NCBI GenBank assembly: GCA_017470055.1
Contig: JAFUFD010000047.1
Span: 1-45,288, forward strand
DNA from: Prevotella sp.
GTDB lineage: Bacteria; Bacteroidota; Bacteroidia; Bacteroidales; Bacteroidaceae
Length of the DNA: 45,288 bases
Direction: 5' to 3'
Shown: in pieces, positions 1-7,636 of the stretch
How the letters are laid out: the number at the start of each line of letters is the position of its first letter
Numbering within the stretch: the first letter of the stretch is position 1
Position numbers and translations under genes: made by a program
Notes under the pieces: generated by a model
Database searches by the model: none
What the model was told of the DNA's origin: nothing
The model's input: the letters and a program-made list of their open reading frames with translations, nothing else

Positions 1-102
1 GACAAGAGAATTGCGTCCATACAGGCAAAAATCAACAGAAGACCGAGGGAAAAACTAAATTTCCTCACACCAAATGAGGTCTTTTTCAAACATTATGCCT
101 AA
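1..102 (+). CDS. IS30-family transposase, C-terminal end (partial)
   Basis: The reading frame is open from the window edge and stops at 100-102. Its 33 residues contain INRRPREKLNF followed by TPNEVFF. This matches the usual end of IS30-family DDE transposases, where an asparagine/arginine-rich NRPR motif precedes a TP-x-E-x-F tail. Only the tail is visible, so whether the copy is intact cannot be judged. The family assignment rests on that short motif, but the motif is distinctive. The element ends roughly 100 bp upstream of the AAA+ gene, so the insertion sits at the left border of that unusual module. Confidence 0.75.
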   Translation, partial: DKRIASIQAKINRRPREKLNFLTPNEVFFKHYA

Positions 103-150
103 CTTTGCAGGCAAATTGCACTTGCTGGTTGACTCTATAGCAGCGTTTTC
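103..150. mobile_element. Probable right end of the IS30-type element
   Basis: The stretch just after the transposase stop (about 108-145, containing TTGCACTTGCTGGTTGACTC) is non-coding and lies where the terminal inverted repeat of an IS30 element should be. The matching left end is outside the window, so the exact boundary cannot be confirmed. Confidence 0.35.
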
Positions 151-209
151 TTCATGTTGCAAAAATACACAAAAATAGCAAGAAATGGCTGCTTTGGCGA
201 AAAATTTAT

Positions 210-217
210 TATCTTTG
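210..217 (+). promoter_or_regulatory. Bacteroidetes -7 promoter box (TATCTTTG)
   Basis: TATCTTTG matches the TAnnTTTG -7 consensus of the Bacteroidetes primary sigma factor. It lies 25 nt before the ATG at 243 and outside the presumed IS end, so the AAA+ gene probably has its own promoter. A well-spaced -33 TTTG is not evident. Confidence 0.6.
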
Positions 218-242
218 CCATTTGAAATGACCGATAAGAACG

Positions 243-2693
243 ATGAAACTATTAGATTACGCACCACAAGATCTTCGAGATCATCTGCTCACCTTAGAGG
301 AAACCGCCAAGTTCCACCAGGCAAGATTATGCTGTGAACTGGGATTCCAAGGCAAGCCCCTGCATTATGTGCTAACGGGTAATGAAGGGGTTGGCATACC
401 TGAGGCGGTACAGGAGATTTATGAGAAGATGAGAACCATCTATAATATCACCGCCTTCCATTCTCATAATGCCCAGACCATGTATGACTTCAACGACGGC
501 TATGCATCGTCGATGAGCAGCCTCAGCAAGAAAGATGCAATGATCTGCATCACGAATGCCGAACAGTTGGGGTTCAAGGGTCATAACACCAACAAGTCGG
601 GGATGGAAGAACTCTGCAGTCAGATGTCCCAGATGGAAAACTGTGTCGTCGTCCTGACAGGCAGGAGCAAGCAATTGGTGGAAGCGGTGAAGGGTCATGA
701 GAAAGCCAGAGACTGGTTTCAGTATATCTTCCATTTTGACGACCTCACCCCAGAGGCCTTGTTCCAGGAGATGGTCGAGATTGTCAATAAAAGAAACTAT
801 CTGTTTGACCCCGCTACGGAGCCGCTCATGAGAGACTACCTGAATCAGGCGTACAAACTGCGTGGTGCTAATTTCAACAACACCCTCTTCCTCAGTGATA
901 TCCTTGACAGATACATTGTCCCGAAGATGTCGGAGCGTGTCATGAAGACTGGTCTGCCTGTCGGGCAGTTGGACTTATGTACCATCCTGCCAGAAGACCT
1001 GCCGACCATTAGGTACACAGATACCGACAAGGCGATCAAGAAGTTGACATCCTTGGTGGGACTGGATGACATCAAGCAACAGATCCTCAACCATACGTCG
1101 CTGGTGAAACTCAACCGTATCAGAGCATCTAAGGGATTATACAATAAGATGCCACCTATGCACATGGTGTTTACAGGGAATCCAGGAACAGGTAAGACCA
1201 CCATCGCCAAGTATATCGGTGAGATATACCATAGCATCGGTGTCCTATCGTCAGGACATGTAGTCGTCACAGAGCGTTCCAAACTGGTCGGCGAGTTTAT
1301 TGGTGAAGCGGAGAAGAACACGTTGGCAGCCATCAATAGTGCCAGTGGCGGTGTGTTGTTTATCGACGAGGCTTACAACCTGTTTACGGAGAAAGATAAC
1401 AAAAGAGATTTTGGCATGCGTGTCATCGAGACCCTGCTGACCTACCTCGGCTCGGACGATACAGATATGATCGTCATACTGGCAGGATATACAGGAGAGA
1501 TGAACAGGATGCTGGAGGCTAACCCTGGCATGAAGAGCCGCTTCCCCTATATATTCAATTTCGATGACTATACCCCAGAGCAGTTGATGCAGATAGGTAA
1601 GAAGGTGCTGGAAGAGGAGCATTATTCACTCACCAAGGAGGCTGAGCGCAAACTTGCCAAATATGTCATCTATGAGTATGACCATAAGGACGAGCATTTC
1701 GGCAACGGGCGGTTTATCACACGACTGATTACTGCGAATATCATCCCCTCCCTGAGTCAGCGGCTGCTCCACAAACCCGTCGACGAGATCAGCGAAGCGG
1801 AGATGACAACCATCGAAGCCTGTGACATCCCTGATATTAAACCTAAAGAATATCAGGTGAGCGACTTGGATGAGACAATCCTTACGGAGTCGCTTGAAAA
1901 ACTGAATGCCTTGACTGGTGTTCAAAATGCCAAACAAGCACTGAATGATTATGTTGCTATCTCTCGTTTGAGTCATCAGCATCATACGCTGAAAGTGACA
2001 CCTCAGAGCCTGTGTTGGGACTTTATAGGCAAGACAGGAACGGGAAAGAGTACCGTAGCAGAGATCCTTGGAAAGATATTACAGGGACTTGGCATCTTGA
2101 AACGAGGACATACGGTTTGTGTCAATGCCGATGAACTGACAGGTGCTGACAGTTATCAGGTATTGGAACGGGTCGTCAAGGAAGCGAAGGACGGGCTGCT
2201 GTTCTTGGATATGGATGCCCCGAATGTAAAAAATATCAACATGGAACACCTGCGTATGTGGATATTCAACAAACTGCATGAATTGAAACAGACGACCGCA
2301 CTGGTCTTTGCACAGGTGCAGGTTTCGGAGGATATGATAGCCCATAACCTTGCCGTCAACGGCATCGCCTCCTACAGCAACTCCATCGTGTTTGACGACT
2401 TCACCGTCGACGAGTTGACAGAGATACTGGTATCCCTGCTGAAGAGTGAGTTCCTGCTGGACATCACCCCAGATGCGAGACAGCATATCCAACAATATAT
2501 TAAGAGTGTCAAGGCAAGTGAGACGAAAGAGTCGCCTGTCAATGCGAGGACGATTTTCCATCTGGCGCAGACCATCGCCCATATCACCCAGTTCAGACTG
2601 GCTACAACAGGGGGAGAACACTGCGTGACGCAACAGGATGTCTCGCACTTCAAATGGGATAAGCGAGTGAATGGCAAGGTCGGTTTTGTATAA
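243..2693 (+). CDS. Three-domain CbbX/SpoVK-like AAA+ ATPase
   Basis: This 816-residue protein contains three consecutive AAA+ modules of the CbbX/CfxQ/SpoVK (EccA-like) type. Module 1 (about 40-170) has a ruined Walker A, GNEGVGIP at 46-53, with no lysine. Module 2 (about 265-450) is complete: GNPGTGKT at 312-319, Walker B VLFIDEA at 371-377 and an arginine-finger SRF at 432-434. Module 3 (about 550-730) has a good Walker A (GKTGTGKST, 596-604), but its Walker B reads LLFLDMD, so the catalytic Glu is Met, and SYS stands where SRF is expected. Only the middle module therefore looks fully able to hydrolyse ATP. CbbX-type proteins remodel other proteins; the substrate here is unknown. The next gene starts 10 bp downstream, which suggests co-expression with the ADP-ribosyltransferase-like membrane protein. 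Confidence 0.85.
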   Translation: MKLLDYAPQDLRDHLLTLEETAKFHQARLCCELGFQGKPLHYVLTGNEGVGIPEAVQEIYEKMRTIYNITAFHSHNAQTMYDFNDGYASSMSSLSKKDAMICITNAEQLGFKGHNTNKSGMEELCSQMSQMENCVVVLTGRSKQLVEAVKGHEKARDWFQYIFHFDDLTPEALFQEMVEIVNKRNYLFDPATEPLMRDYLNQAYKLRGANFNNTLFLSDILDRYIVPKMSERVMKTGLPVGQLDLCTILPEDLPTIRYTDTDKAIKKLTSLVGLDDIKQQILNHTSLVKLNRIRASKGLYNKMPPMHMVFTGNPGTGKTTIAKYIGEIYHSIGVLSSGHVVVTERSKLVGEFIGEAEKNTLAAINSASGGVLFIDEAYNLFTEKDNKRDFGMRVIETLLTYLGSDDTDMIVILAGYTGEMNRMLEANPGMKSRFPYIFNFDDYTPEQLMQIGKKVLEEEHYSLTKEAERKLAKYVIYEYDHKDEHFGNGRFITRLITANIIPSLSQRLLHKPVDEISEAEMTTIEACDIPDIKPKEYQVSDLDETILTESLEKLNALTGVQNAKQALNDYVAISRLSHQHHTLKVTPQSLCWDFIGKTGTGKSTVAEILGKILQGLGILKRGHTVCVNADELTGADSYQVLERVVKEAKDGLLFLDMDAPNVKNINMEHLRMWIFNKLHELKQTTALVFAQVQVSEDMIAHNLAVNGIASYSNSIVFDDFTVDELTEILVSLLKSEFLLDITPDARQHIQQYIKSVKASETKESPVNARTIFHLAQTIAHITQFRLATTGGEHCVTQQDVSHFKWDKRVNGKVGFV

Positions 2694-2702
2694 GGACATA
2701 TC

Positions 2703-4247
2703 ATGCTGAAGAAGATTCCCTTATTCCTGATCATGCTTGTAAGCATGCTGTCCGCTGCTTTTGCAGAGAGCGGTCAAACCGAATACAGGGTTACCGCCTC
2801 TGTGCTCAATGTGAGAAGCGGTGCCGGAACCTCCTATCGGGTTGTTGGGAAACTCTACCAAAGTGAAAGGGTCACCGTACTGGCAACTACCCATTCGAAT
2901 GGGTTGACATGGGGAAAAGTCTTTTACCACGAGCAGATAGGGTATGTGGCGATGGTTTATCTGGAGGCTGTGGCGCCCGCGCAACCCACTACTTCCTACT
3001 CTTATTCCAACAGTTCTTCGTCAGGCATCAGTAGTTTCTTCAGTTGGCTATGGGGTGTCATCAAGGTCGTCTTCTGGATAGTAGTCGTCCTGATAGTTAT
3101 CGCCTTCAAAGACGAACTGATCCAGTTGGCAGTCACCATCGGAGCCTTTGCTGGAATTGGTGCCCTGGTGGGATGGCTGTTGTTTGGTAATGCCAGCGTA
3201 GGTGCCCTCATCGGATTTGGTATCATCGCCCTGATAGGTTTTCGTATCTTAGCAGAGGCTTTAAACGGATCATATGCGGGTTTGTTGACCTTGGCGTATA
3301 AACTCATCTCACTACCGCTCTTCTACACCAACCGTTGGCAGCATATTCTGACAGAACCGTGGCGTTACTTCTACAAGACGGGATGGCCTGACGAGAATAT
3401 CAAGCCCAACCTGCGACTCTTTCTCAACGGATTACAGATCGTTCTCTATATTGTCACCACCCCCCTGCGACTATTCAATGCGATTGCCTATAACCTGGTG
3501 GTGCATGTGGTCACCGTCCTTTATGATCTCATCGTAGAGGTATTCCAGCCCTCCTGCTATAATGAGGGGGATGACGGAGTAGGGCAGTGGATTCTGATGT
3601 TGCCTTGGCGTATCATTAAATATCCTATCTTCCATGGTGCCATCGCTATCATCGAAGGCTTCATCTGGACAGTGGTCGACATCTTCATCCCTGCCATCAC
3701 CATGTATCATGGAACAGACCTGCCGGCAGCACAGGCTATCGTCTGTTGTCCGACACGTAATGCATATTTGAAGAACTCCTCTCTATGGACACACGGTACC
3801 TTTGCCGCCAGTCGTAACGGATGGGGTGGCATCGGTGTGTATTTCGCCTCTAAGCGTACGGTCGCAGAACTTTATGCCTGCGACGAGCATCGACTGAGTG
3901 ACAATAACCCGTGTATGATTGTCTGTCGTGTGTCTTTGGGCAATGTTCTCAACTACTCGTTGGCTCCTTGGAATGTCTATCGACAGGCAGGAGAGGGTGG
4001 TGACCATGCAAAACTCAACCAGTTTGGACTGAAACACAACTATACGACAGGGGAATGGTGGAACCCAAGGGGCTATTGGGAATACTGTCTCTTTGACTGG
4101 CAGAACCGCTATAACCACCCCTGGCGCATCCGTCCCGTCTATGTCTTCAACTTCCGAACGGGTCTTGCCCAGCATATCAAAGGCGGGATGCAACATTGGC
4201 TGTTCGACCAGTCGATCCTCTCTGATTTGTTGGATGATACGAAATGA
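2703..4247 (+). CDS. SH3b / multi-TM protein with PARP-like ADP-ribosyltransferase domain
   Basis: In this 514-residue protein residues 1-21 form a signal peptide ending SAAFA. Residues 28-90 are a bacterial SH3b domain (VTASVLNVRSGAGTSYRVVG). Hydrophobic segments near 115-135, 143-161 and 165-183 look membrane-spanning, and further hydrophobic stretches lie at 243-275. From about 333 the sequence reads like a PARP catalytic fold: YHGT (H336), GGIGVYFAS (Y380), MIVCRVSLGNV (405-415, like the PARP strand ending in LGN) and WEYCLFDWQ (E460). This gives an apparent H-Y-E triad of NAD-dependent ADP-ribosyltransferases. With three membrane spans the enzyme domain would face the cytoplasm, but this topology is inferred. 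The gene follows the triple AAA+ gene by 10 bp. Assignment to PARP is by motif order only; target and role (toxin, defence or envelope modification) are unknown. Confidence 0.7.
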   Translation: MLKKIPLFLIMLVSMLSAAFAESGQTEYRVTASVLNVRSGAGTSYRVVGKLYQSERVTVLATTHSNGLTWGKVFYHEQIGYVAMVYLEAVAPAQPTTSYSYSNSSSSGISSFFSWLWGVIKVVFWIVVVLIVIAFKDELIQLAVTIGAFAGIGALVGWLLFGNASVGALIGFGIIALIGFRILAEALNGSYAGLLTLAYKLISLPLFYTNRWQHILTEPWRYFYKTGWPDENIKPNLRLFLNGLQIVLYIVTTPLRLFNAIAYNLVVHVVTVLYDLIVEVFQPSCYNEGDDGVGQWILMLPWRIIKYPIFHGAIAIIEGFIWTVVDIFIPAITMYHGTDLPAAQAIVCCPTRNAYLKNSSLWTHGTFAASRNGWGGIGVYFASKRTVAELYACDEHRLSDNNPCMIVCRVSLGNVLNYSLAPWNVYRQAGEGGDHAKLNQFGLKHNYTTGEWWNPRGYWEYCLFDWQNRYNHPWRIRPVYVFNFRTGLAQHIKGGMQHWLFDQSILSDLLDDTK

Positions 4248-4426
4248 CTATGACAAAGGAGATGACAACCGTCAAACAGGAGATTCTTTCACTGGTCAGT
4301 GACATCAACCGACCAGGGATACCCGCCTTTGGCATGATGTCCACTTATGTGACAGGCAAAGTGCACAACAATCTTCCTAATCTAAATCAGCAGGTCGCCT
4401 CTTCCCAGTCCCCCTGCGCCTCATGA
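4244..4426 (+). CDS. Small hypothetical ORF coupled to the ART-like gene
   Basis: This frame of 60 residues starts inside the preceding stop (ATGA overlap), a typical layout for translational coupling, so it may be a real gene or the surviving front of a decayed one. The first part (VKQEILSLVSDINRPGI) looks like an ordinary helix. The remainder has no recognisable family and is rich in Ser, Asn and Gln. Its last 40 bp overlap tail-to-tail with the leftward gene ending at 4387. No function is assigned. Confidence 0.3.
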   Translation: MTMTKEMTTVKQEILSLVSDINRPGIPAFGMMSTYVTGKVHNNLPNLNQQVASSQSPCAS

Positions 4427-4968
4427 AAGATTCGCTGGGTCTCTTGCATCGCCTCGTACTCTTCCATCATCGACTCCCACGCACCGATTGGTTCATCATA
4501 ATACCCATCATACTTTTCAGCAAACAGGTAGTAGTAGGTGGTGCCAAAGTACCGGCTCGTTAAGTACTCTACTCTGTCGTCCCACCAGTCGTACTCGGGG
4601 AAGCCAAGAGCCCGCCATAACTGACTGCAACGACGATGGAGTAGTTCGCACTCTGTCTCAGAGATGACATCCCGCAGTCTTACCCGGTCGTTGTCAAACC
4701 AGACATTCACCCAGTCGTCGTAGTCCTTTTCTTCGATGAGTTCTGCCGTGAACCTCCAGATCTTCCTCGCCCACCAGAAATGACCTGTCTCTGCGCAGAG
4801 GTCTCCAAGGCGTGAGCCTTTCATGAACTTCCACTTGCAACTCTCAGCACATCGGATGGCATGAATCTGCGTGTTAATCATGTCGTGAAGCAAATGTGCC
4901 TCCAAATAGGTAATTCCAAGATAGGGTGTGCACTGGCACACCCTATACTTTCTGCGTTTTCTCATCAT
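4387..4968 (-). CDS. Hypothetical aromatic- and acid-rich protein
   Basis: This is a 193-residue protein of no family I recognise. It begins with a basic stretch (MMRKRRKYR) and Cys-x-Cys, then becomes rich in Trp, Tyr, Asp and Glu (for example FPEYDWWDDRVEYL and FGTTYYYLFAEKYDGYYDEP). It ends with an acidic helix. There is no signal peptide or membrane segment, so it is probably cytosolic. The start codon lies 7 bp downstream of the stop of the AAA+ gene at 4976-6115, so the two look like one leftward operon. A client, adaptor or inhibitor role next to the AAA+ protein is possible but purely contextual. Confidence 0.6.
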   Translation of the reverse strand: MMRKRRKYRVCQCTPYLGITYLEAHLLHDMINTQIHAIRCAESCKWKFMKGSRLGDLCAETGHFWWARKIWRFTAELIEEKDYDDWVNVWFDNDRVRLRDVISETECELLHRRCSQLWRALGFPEYDWWDDRVEYLTSRYFGTTYYYLFAEKYDGYYDEPIGAWESMMEEYEAMQETQRIFHEAQGDWEEATC

Positions 4969-4975
4969 ACAAAGA

Positions 4976-6115
4976 TTAAAAACCGATATGTGGTTTAGGT
5001 TTAGGAACCTCTATCGGCTGGATGTCAGCAGGCGTGATGGCGAAACATCTCTTGAGGTAGGGAGAGTCCTCCTCTCTGACATAGCGCACACAGCGTTTGG
5101 CATGAGCAAGATAGATATGCTCCAACAGGTTTGCCACAAAGCGGGCGTTACCCCATGTATTAGCGTCACGATTGGCATAAGCCTCTGCCAGTATCGTCTT
5201 GTATTTCACCCAAGCAGTGCGGGTAAAGTGGTATTTATACTCACCCACCCTACGACGGGTAATCTCCATCAGTTCATCGACCGTGAAGTCGGCAAACTCA
5301 AAGCGGTTCGGGAATCGGGAGGCGAGTCCCGCATTCAAATCGAGCAGTTGCTGCATCGGCTCCTTATAGCCGCAGAGCACGATGGCAATATCACGGTAGT
5401 GCTCATTGGCAAGGATATCCATCAGCATCGGGATGACCAGTTTCCCTGGGTCGTTGGGATGTGCCGAGTTGAGCAGATAAGCCTCATCGATCATCAGCAC
5501 ACCACCTTTTGCCATCTCCAGTACCTGTCGTACCGCTTTCTCCTCGTCACCCCAGTTACTCCCCAGGAAAGTGCCGCGTCCACACACCACCACATGTCCT
5601 TTGCTGAGCGCCCCAGCCTCTTTCAACAAGGAGCCGTAGATCTTACAGACTGTCGTCTTTCCCGTCCCAGGCTTTCCGAAGAAAATGGCATGCAGCGACA
5701 CGTTGTGCTCCTTCCACCCTGGGTTCCCAATAGCCATTGCGCGATTATACGTTGTGAACAGCAGCAAATCGCCAATCTGCTGTTTGATGTTCTTACATCC
5801 CACCAGTTTCTTCAGTTCCTCACGAGGGTGCCTGAAGGGTTTGAGGATTTCCACCTTCACACTGTTCCTCTCGTTGAACTCCACCGAGCCCTCTGGATAG
5901 TCCTCGAGGTCGAAGTCAAGGTCGATATCATCATCCTCCGTCTCCTCATCGTCCGTTTTGATGTCCTCGTCCTCTACGTTTTCCGTCTCTCCCTGGTCCT
6001 CGCCACCTACCGCCTCTGCGTCCATATCCAACAGGAACTTGTTCAACAATCTTTCAAACTCATCATCCTCCGTCTGCATCTTTTCTGTTTTACTGTTCAT
6101 TGGCAAATTGATCAT
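4976..6115 (-). CDS. CbbX-like single-domain AAA+ ATPase with acidic N-terminus
   Basis: This protein of 379 residues has an acidic, probably disordered N-terminal stretch at about 37-75 (TDDEETEDDDIDLDFDLED). One complete AAA+ module follows: Walker A GKPGTGKTT at 147-155, Walker B GVLMIDEAYLL at 205-215, and arginine finger in LASRFPNRFEF near 264-274. The module resembles domain 2 of the triple AAA+ protein at 243-2693 and belongs to the CbbX/SpoVK group of protein remodellers. Transcription is leftward, converging on the ART-like gene across the hypothetical gene at 4387. An alternative start is Met6 at 6100. The long 5' leader (about 165 nt) is unusual for this window. Confidence 0.85.
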   Translation of the reverse strand: MINLPMNSKTEKMQTEDDEFERLLNKFLLDMDAEAVGGEDQGETENVEDEDIKTDDEETEDDDIDLDFDLEDYPEGSVEFNERNSVKVEILKPFRHPREELKKLVGCKNIKQQIGDLLLFTTYNRAMAIGNPGWKEHNVSLHAIFFGKPGTGKTTVCKIYGSLLKEAGALSKGHVVVCGRGTFLGSNWGDEEKAVRQVLEMAKGGVLMIDEAYLLNSAHPNDPGKLVIPMLMDILANEHYRDIAIVLCGYKEPMQQLLDLNAGLASRFPNRFEFADFTVDELMEITRRRVGEYKYHFTRTAWVKYKTILAEAYANRDANTWGNARFVANLLEHIYLAHAKRCVRYVREEDSPYLKRCFAITPADIQPIEVPKPKPHIGF

Positions 6116-6209
6116 TAAAAGTTTAGAATAGAATTTTCGTAGTCACTCCCCCGTTGAGAGGAGCGCATGAGAGAATAGTCCACCATATCAAGGAGCGCAC
6201 AAAAACTCA

Positions 6210-6230
6210 CACACAGTGCTACACTATGTG
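6210..6230 (-). other. Hairpin in the 5' leader of the AAA+ gene
   Basis: As leftward RNA this segment reads CACAUAGUG, UAG, CACUGUGUG, giving a 9-bp stem with one U-G wobble and a three-base loop. On the opposite strand the same position would be a C-A mismatch, which favours a role in the leftward transcript. It lies about 95 nt before the ATG at 6115. There is no following U-tract, so it is not a simple terminator. Confidence 0.4.
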
Positions 6231-6289
6231 CTGTTACGATTAGTTATTTAAAATGGGTTATATTTCCTTTCCTTTCATATTCGCGGATG

Positions 6290-6297
6290 CAAAGATA
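6290..6297 (-). promoter_or_regulatory. -7 promoter box (TATCTTTG) for the leftward AAA+ operon
   Basis: The reverse strand reads TATCTTTGCATCC, a good TAnnTTTG box. Transcription from it would give a leader of about 165-170 nt before the ATG at 6115. The 322-bp gap 6116-6437 otherwise holds the leader hairpin, AT-rich sequence and the terminator of the next gene. Confidence 0.55.
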
Positions 6298-6400
6298 GAT
6301 AAAATAATCAATTCCCTCCAAATGTTTTTCCAAGAATTTTTTGCCTTTAACATTTCCACCTTATTTATTTTAAATATCTAGTTCATCCCATTACATGAAA

Positions 6401-6433
6401 AAAGCCATCTTGAGACGTCCCCAAGATGGCTTT
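6401..6433 (-). terminator. Intrinsic terminator after the flavo-diiron gene
   Basis: A 12-bp perfect stem (AAAGCCATCTTG paired with CAAGATGGCTTT) encloses a 9-nt loop. In the leftward direction it is followed by a run of T. It lies 4 bp past the stop of the flavo-diiron gene, so it should end the PfkB-FDP transcript. Confidence 0.85.
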
Positions 6434-6437
6434 AAGA

Positions 6438-7619
6438 TTATTCTGCTTGCAGCCGTTCTGCCATTGCCCTGCCTAACGCTTCACACTGGGCTTTGGTCTC
6501 TGGGGTTAAACTCTGTTTAATCTCTACAGGCTCACCCACGGGCTCATAGTGCAATTTCTCCTCATTCCATCGGGAAATCTCGCTCACTGCCTTGGAAGCC
6601 CAGCCATAGGAGCCGAACCATCCCAAGAGGTGGTTCTTGATGTCCTTGCCCGCCAATTCAGAGAGCAGCACGTCCATCTCATGATAGAGGGCTGTGTTAT
6701 AGGTGGGAGCACCAACAATCAGCCCCTTATAACGGAACACGTCACGGATGATATAGGAGTGGTGGGTTTTGGAGACATTATACATCACGATATTTTTCAC
6801 ACCAGCCTCGGAGGCTGCACGGGCAATGACCTCTGCGGCACGCTCGGTATTGCCATACATCGTACCGTAGCAGATGACAAGTCCTGGCTCTGTCTCGTAT
6901 TTCGACATGCGGTCATACTCGGCGATTACCTTGTCAATATACTGATGCCATACAGGACCATGGGTCGCGCAGATGTAATCGAGTTTTACGCCAGCGAGTT
7001 TCTTAAGGGCATTCTGTACGGGTGTACCATACTTACCCACGATATTCGAGTAGTAGCGCACCATCTCCAACCAGAAAGTGTCACAGTTGATCTGCTCATC
7101 GATGACGCCACCATTCAAAGCGCCGAAACAGCCAAAGGCGTCGCCACTGAAGAGGACGGAGCCACAGAGGGTCACCATCGTCTCAGGCCAATGGACCATC
7201 GGTGTCAACACGAAGTTAAGTGTATGGCTTCCTAACTCGATGGAATCGCCGTTTTTCACTTCTATTGTTCCGTCTGCGATGCCATAAAATCCCTCCATCA
7301 TCTGGAAAGTCTTCTTGTTGCCAATAATCTGGATATTCGGATAGTATTTCTTGACGAGGGCGATAGATCCGCTATGGTCAGGCTCCATGTGGTTGATGAC
7401 CAGATAGTCGACAGGACGCTCCCCAATCACCTCTTGGATATGCTCGATGAATTGGGTAAAAAAGTCGACCTCTACAGTATCTATCAGGCACACTTTCTCG
7501 TCGTCAATCAGATACGAGTTATAACTCACGCCATTGGGCAACGGCCAGAGCCCCTCAAAGAGCGACTTGTTGCGGTCGTTGACACCCACATAATAGATGT
7601 TGTTGGTAATTTCTTGCAT
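6438..7619 (-). CDS. Flavo-diiron protein (FprA-type O2/NO reductase)
   Basis: This 393-residue protein has the usual flavo-diiron length and order. Residues 1-240 form a metallo-beta-lactamase-like diiron domain with ligands in HMEPDHSG (H77, E79, D81), VHWPE (H143), SGDAF (D160) and THGP (H220), which is the full iron set. From about 246 a flavodoxin domain starts with the FMN loop YGTMYGNTE (251-259). Such proteins reduce oxygen to water and/or nitric oxide to nitrous oxide in the cytoplasm of anaerobes, with electrons from rubredoxin or a similar donor. No rubredoxin domain is attached. The gene lies 17 bp after a PfkB kinase gene and is followed by an intrinsic terminator, so the two form an operon. 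Confidence 0.93.
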   Translation of the reverse strand: MQEITNNIYYVGVNDRNKSLFEGLWPLPNGVSYNSYLIDDEKVCLIDTVEVDFFTQFIEHIQEVIGERPVDYLVINHMEPDHSGSIALVKKYYPNIQIIGNKKTFQMMEGFYGIADGTIEVKNGDSIELGSHTLNFVLTPMVHWPETMVTLCGSVLFSGDAFGCFGALNGGVIDEQINCDTFWLEMVRYYSNIVGKYGTPVQNALKKLAGVKLDYICATHGPVWHQYIDKVIAEYDRMSKYETEPGLVICYGTMYGNTERAAEVIARAASEAGVKNIVMYNVSKTHHSYIIRDVFRYKGLIVGAPTYNTALYHEMDVLLSELAGKDIKNHLLGWFGSYGWASKAVSEISRWNEEKLHYEPVGEPVEIKQSLTPETKAQCEALGRAMAERLQAE

Positions 7620-7636
7620 AATATTATTCTTTATAA

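Noticed and set aside
55-267. Leftward 70-codon frame over the IS end and the AAA+ promoter
   Set aside because: Runs across the transposase tail and promoter of real genes and has no recognisable content.
4244-4426. Similarity of the small ORF to the start of phage-type HD hydrolases
   Set aside because: Only a short helical stretch is alike and the expected metal-binding motif does not follow in any frame.
4928-6118. A long rightward open frame (396 codons) opposite the AAA+ gene
   Set aside because: The leftward frame has perfect Walker A, Walker B and arginine-finger motifs; the opposite product has no domain, so it is a shadow.
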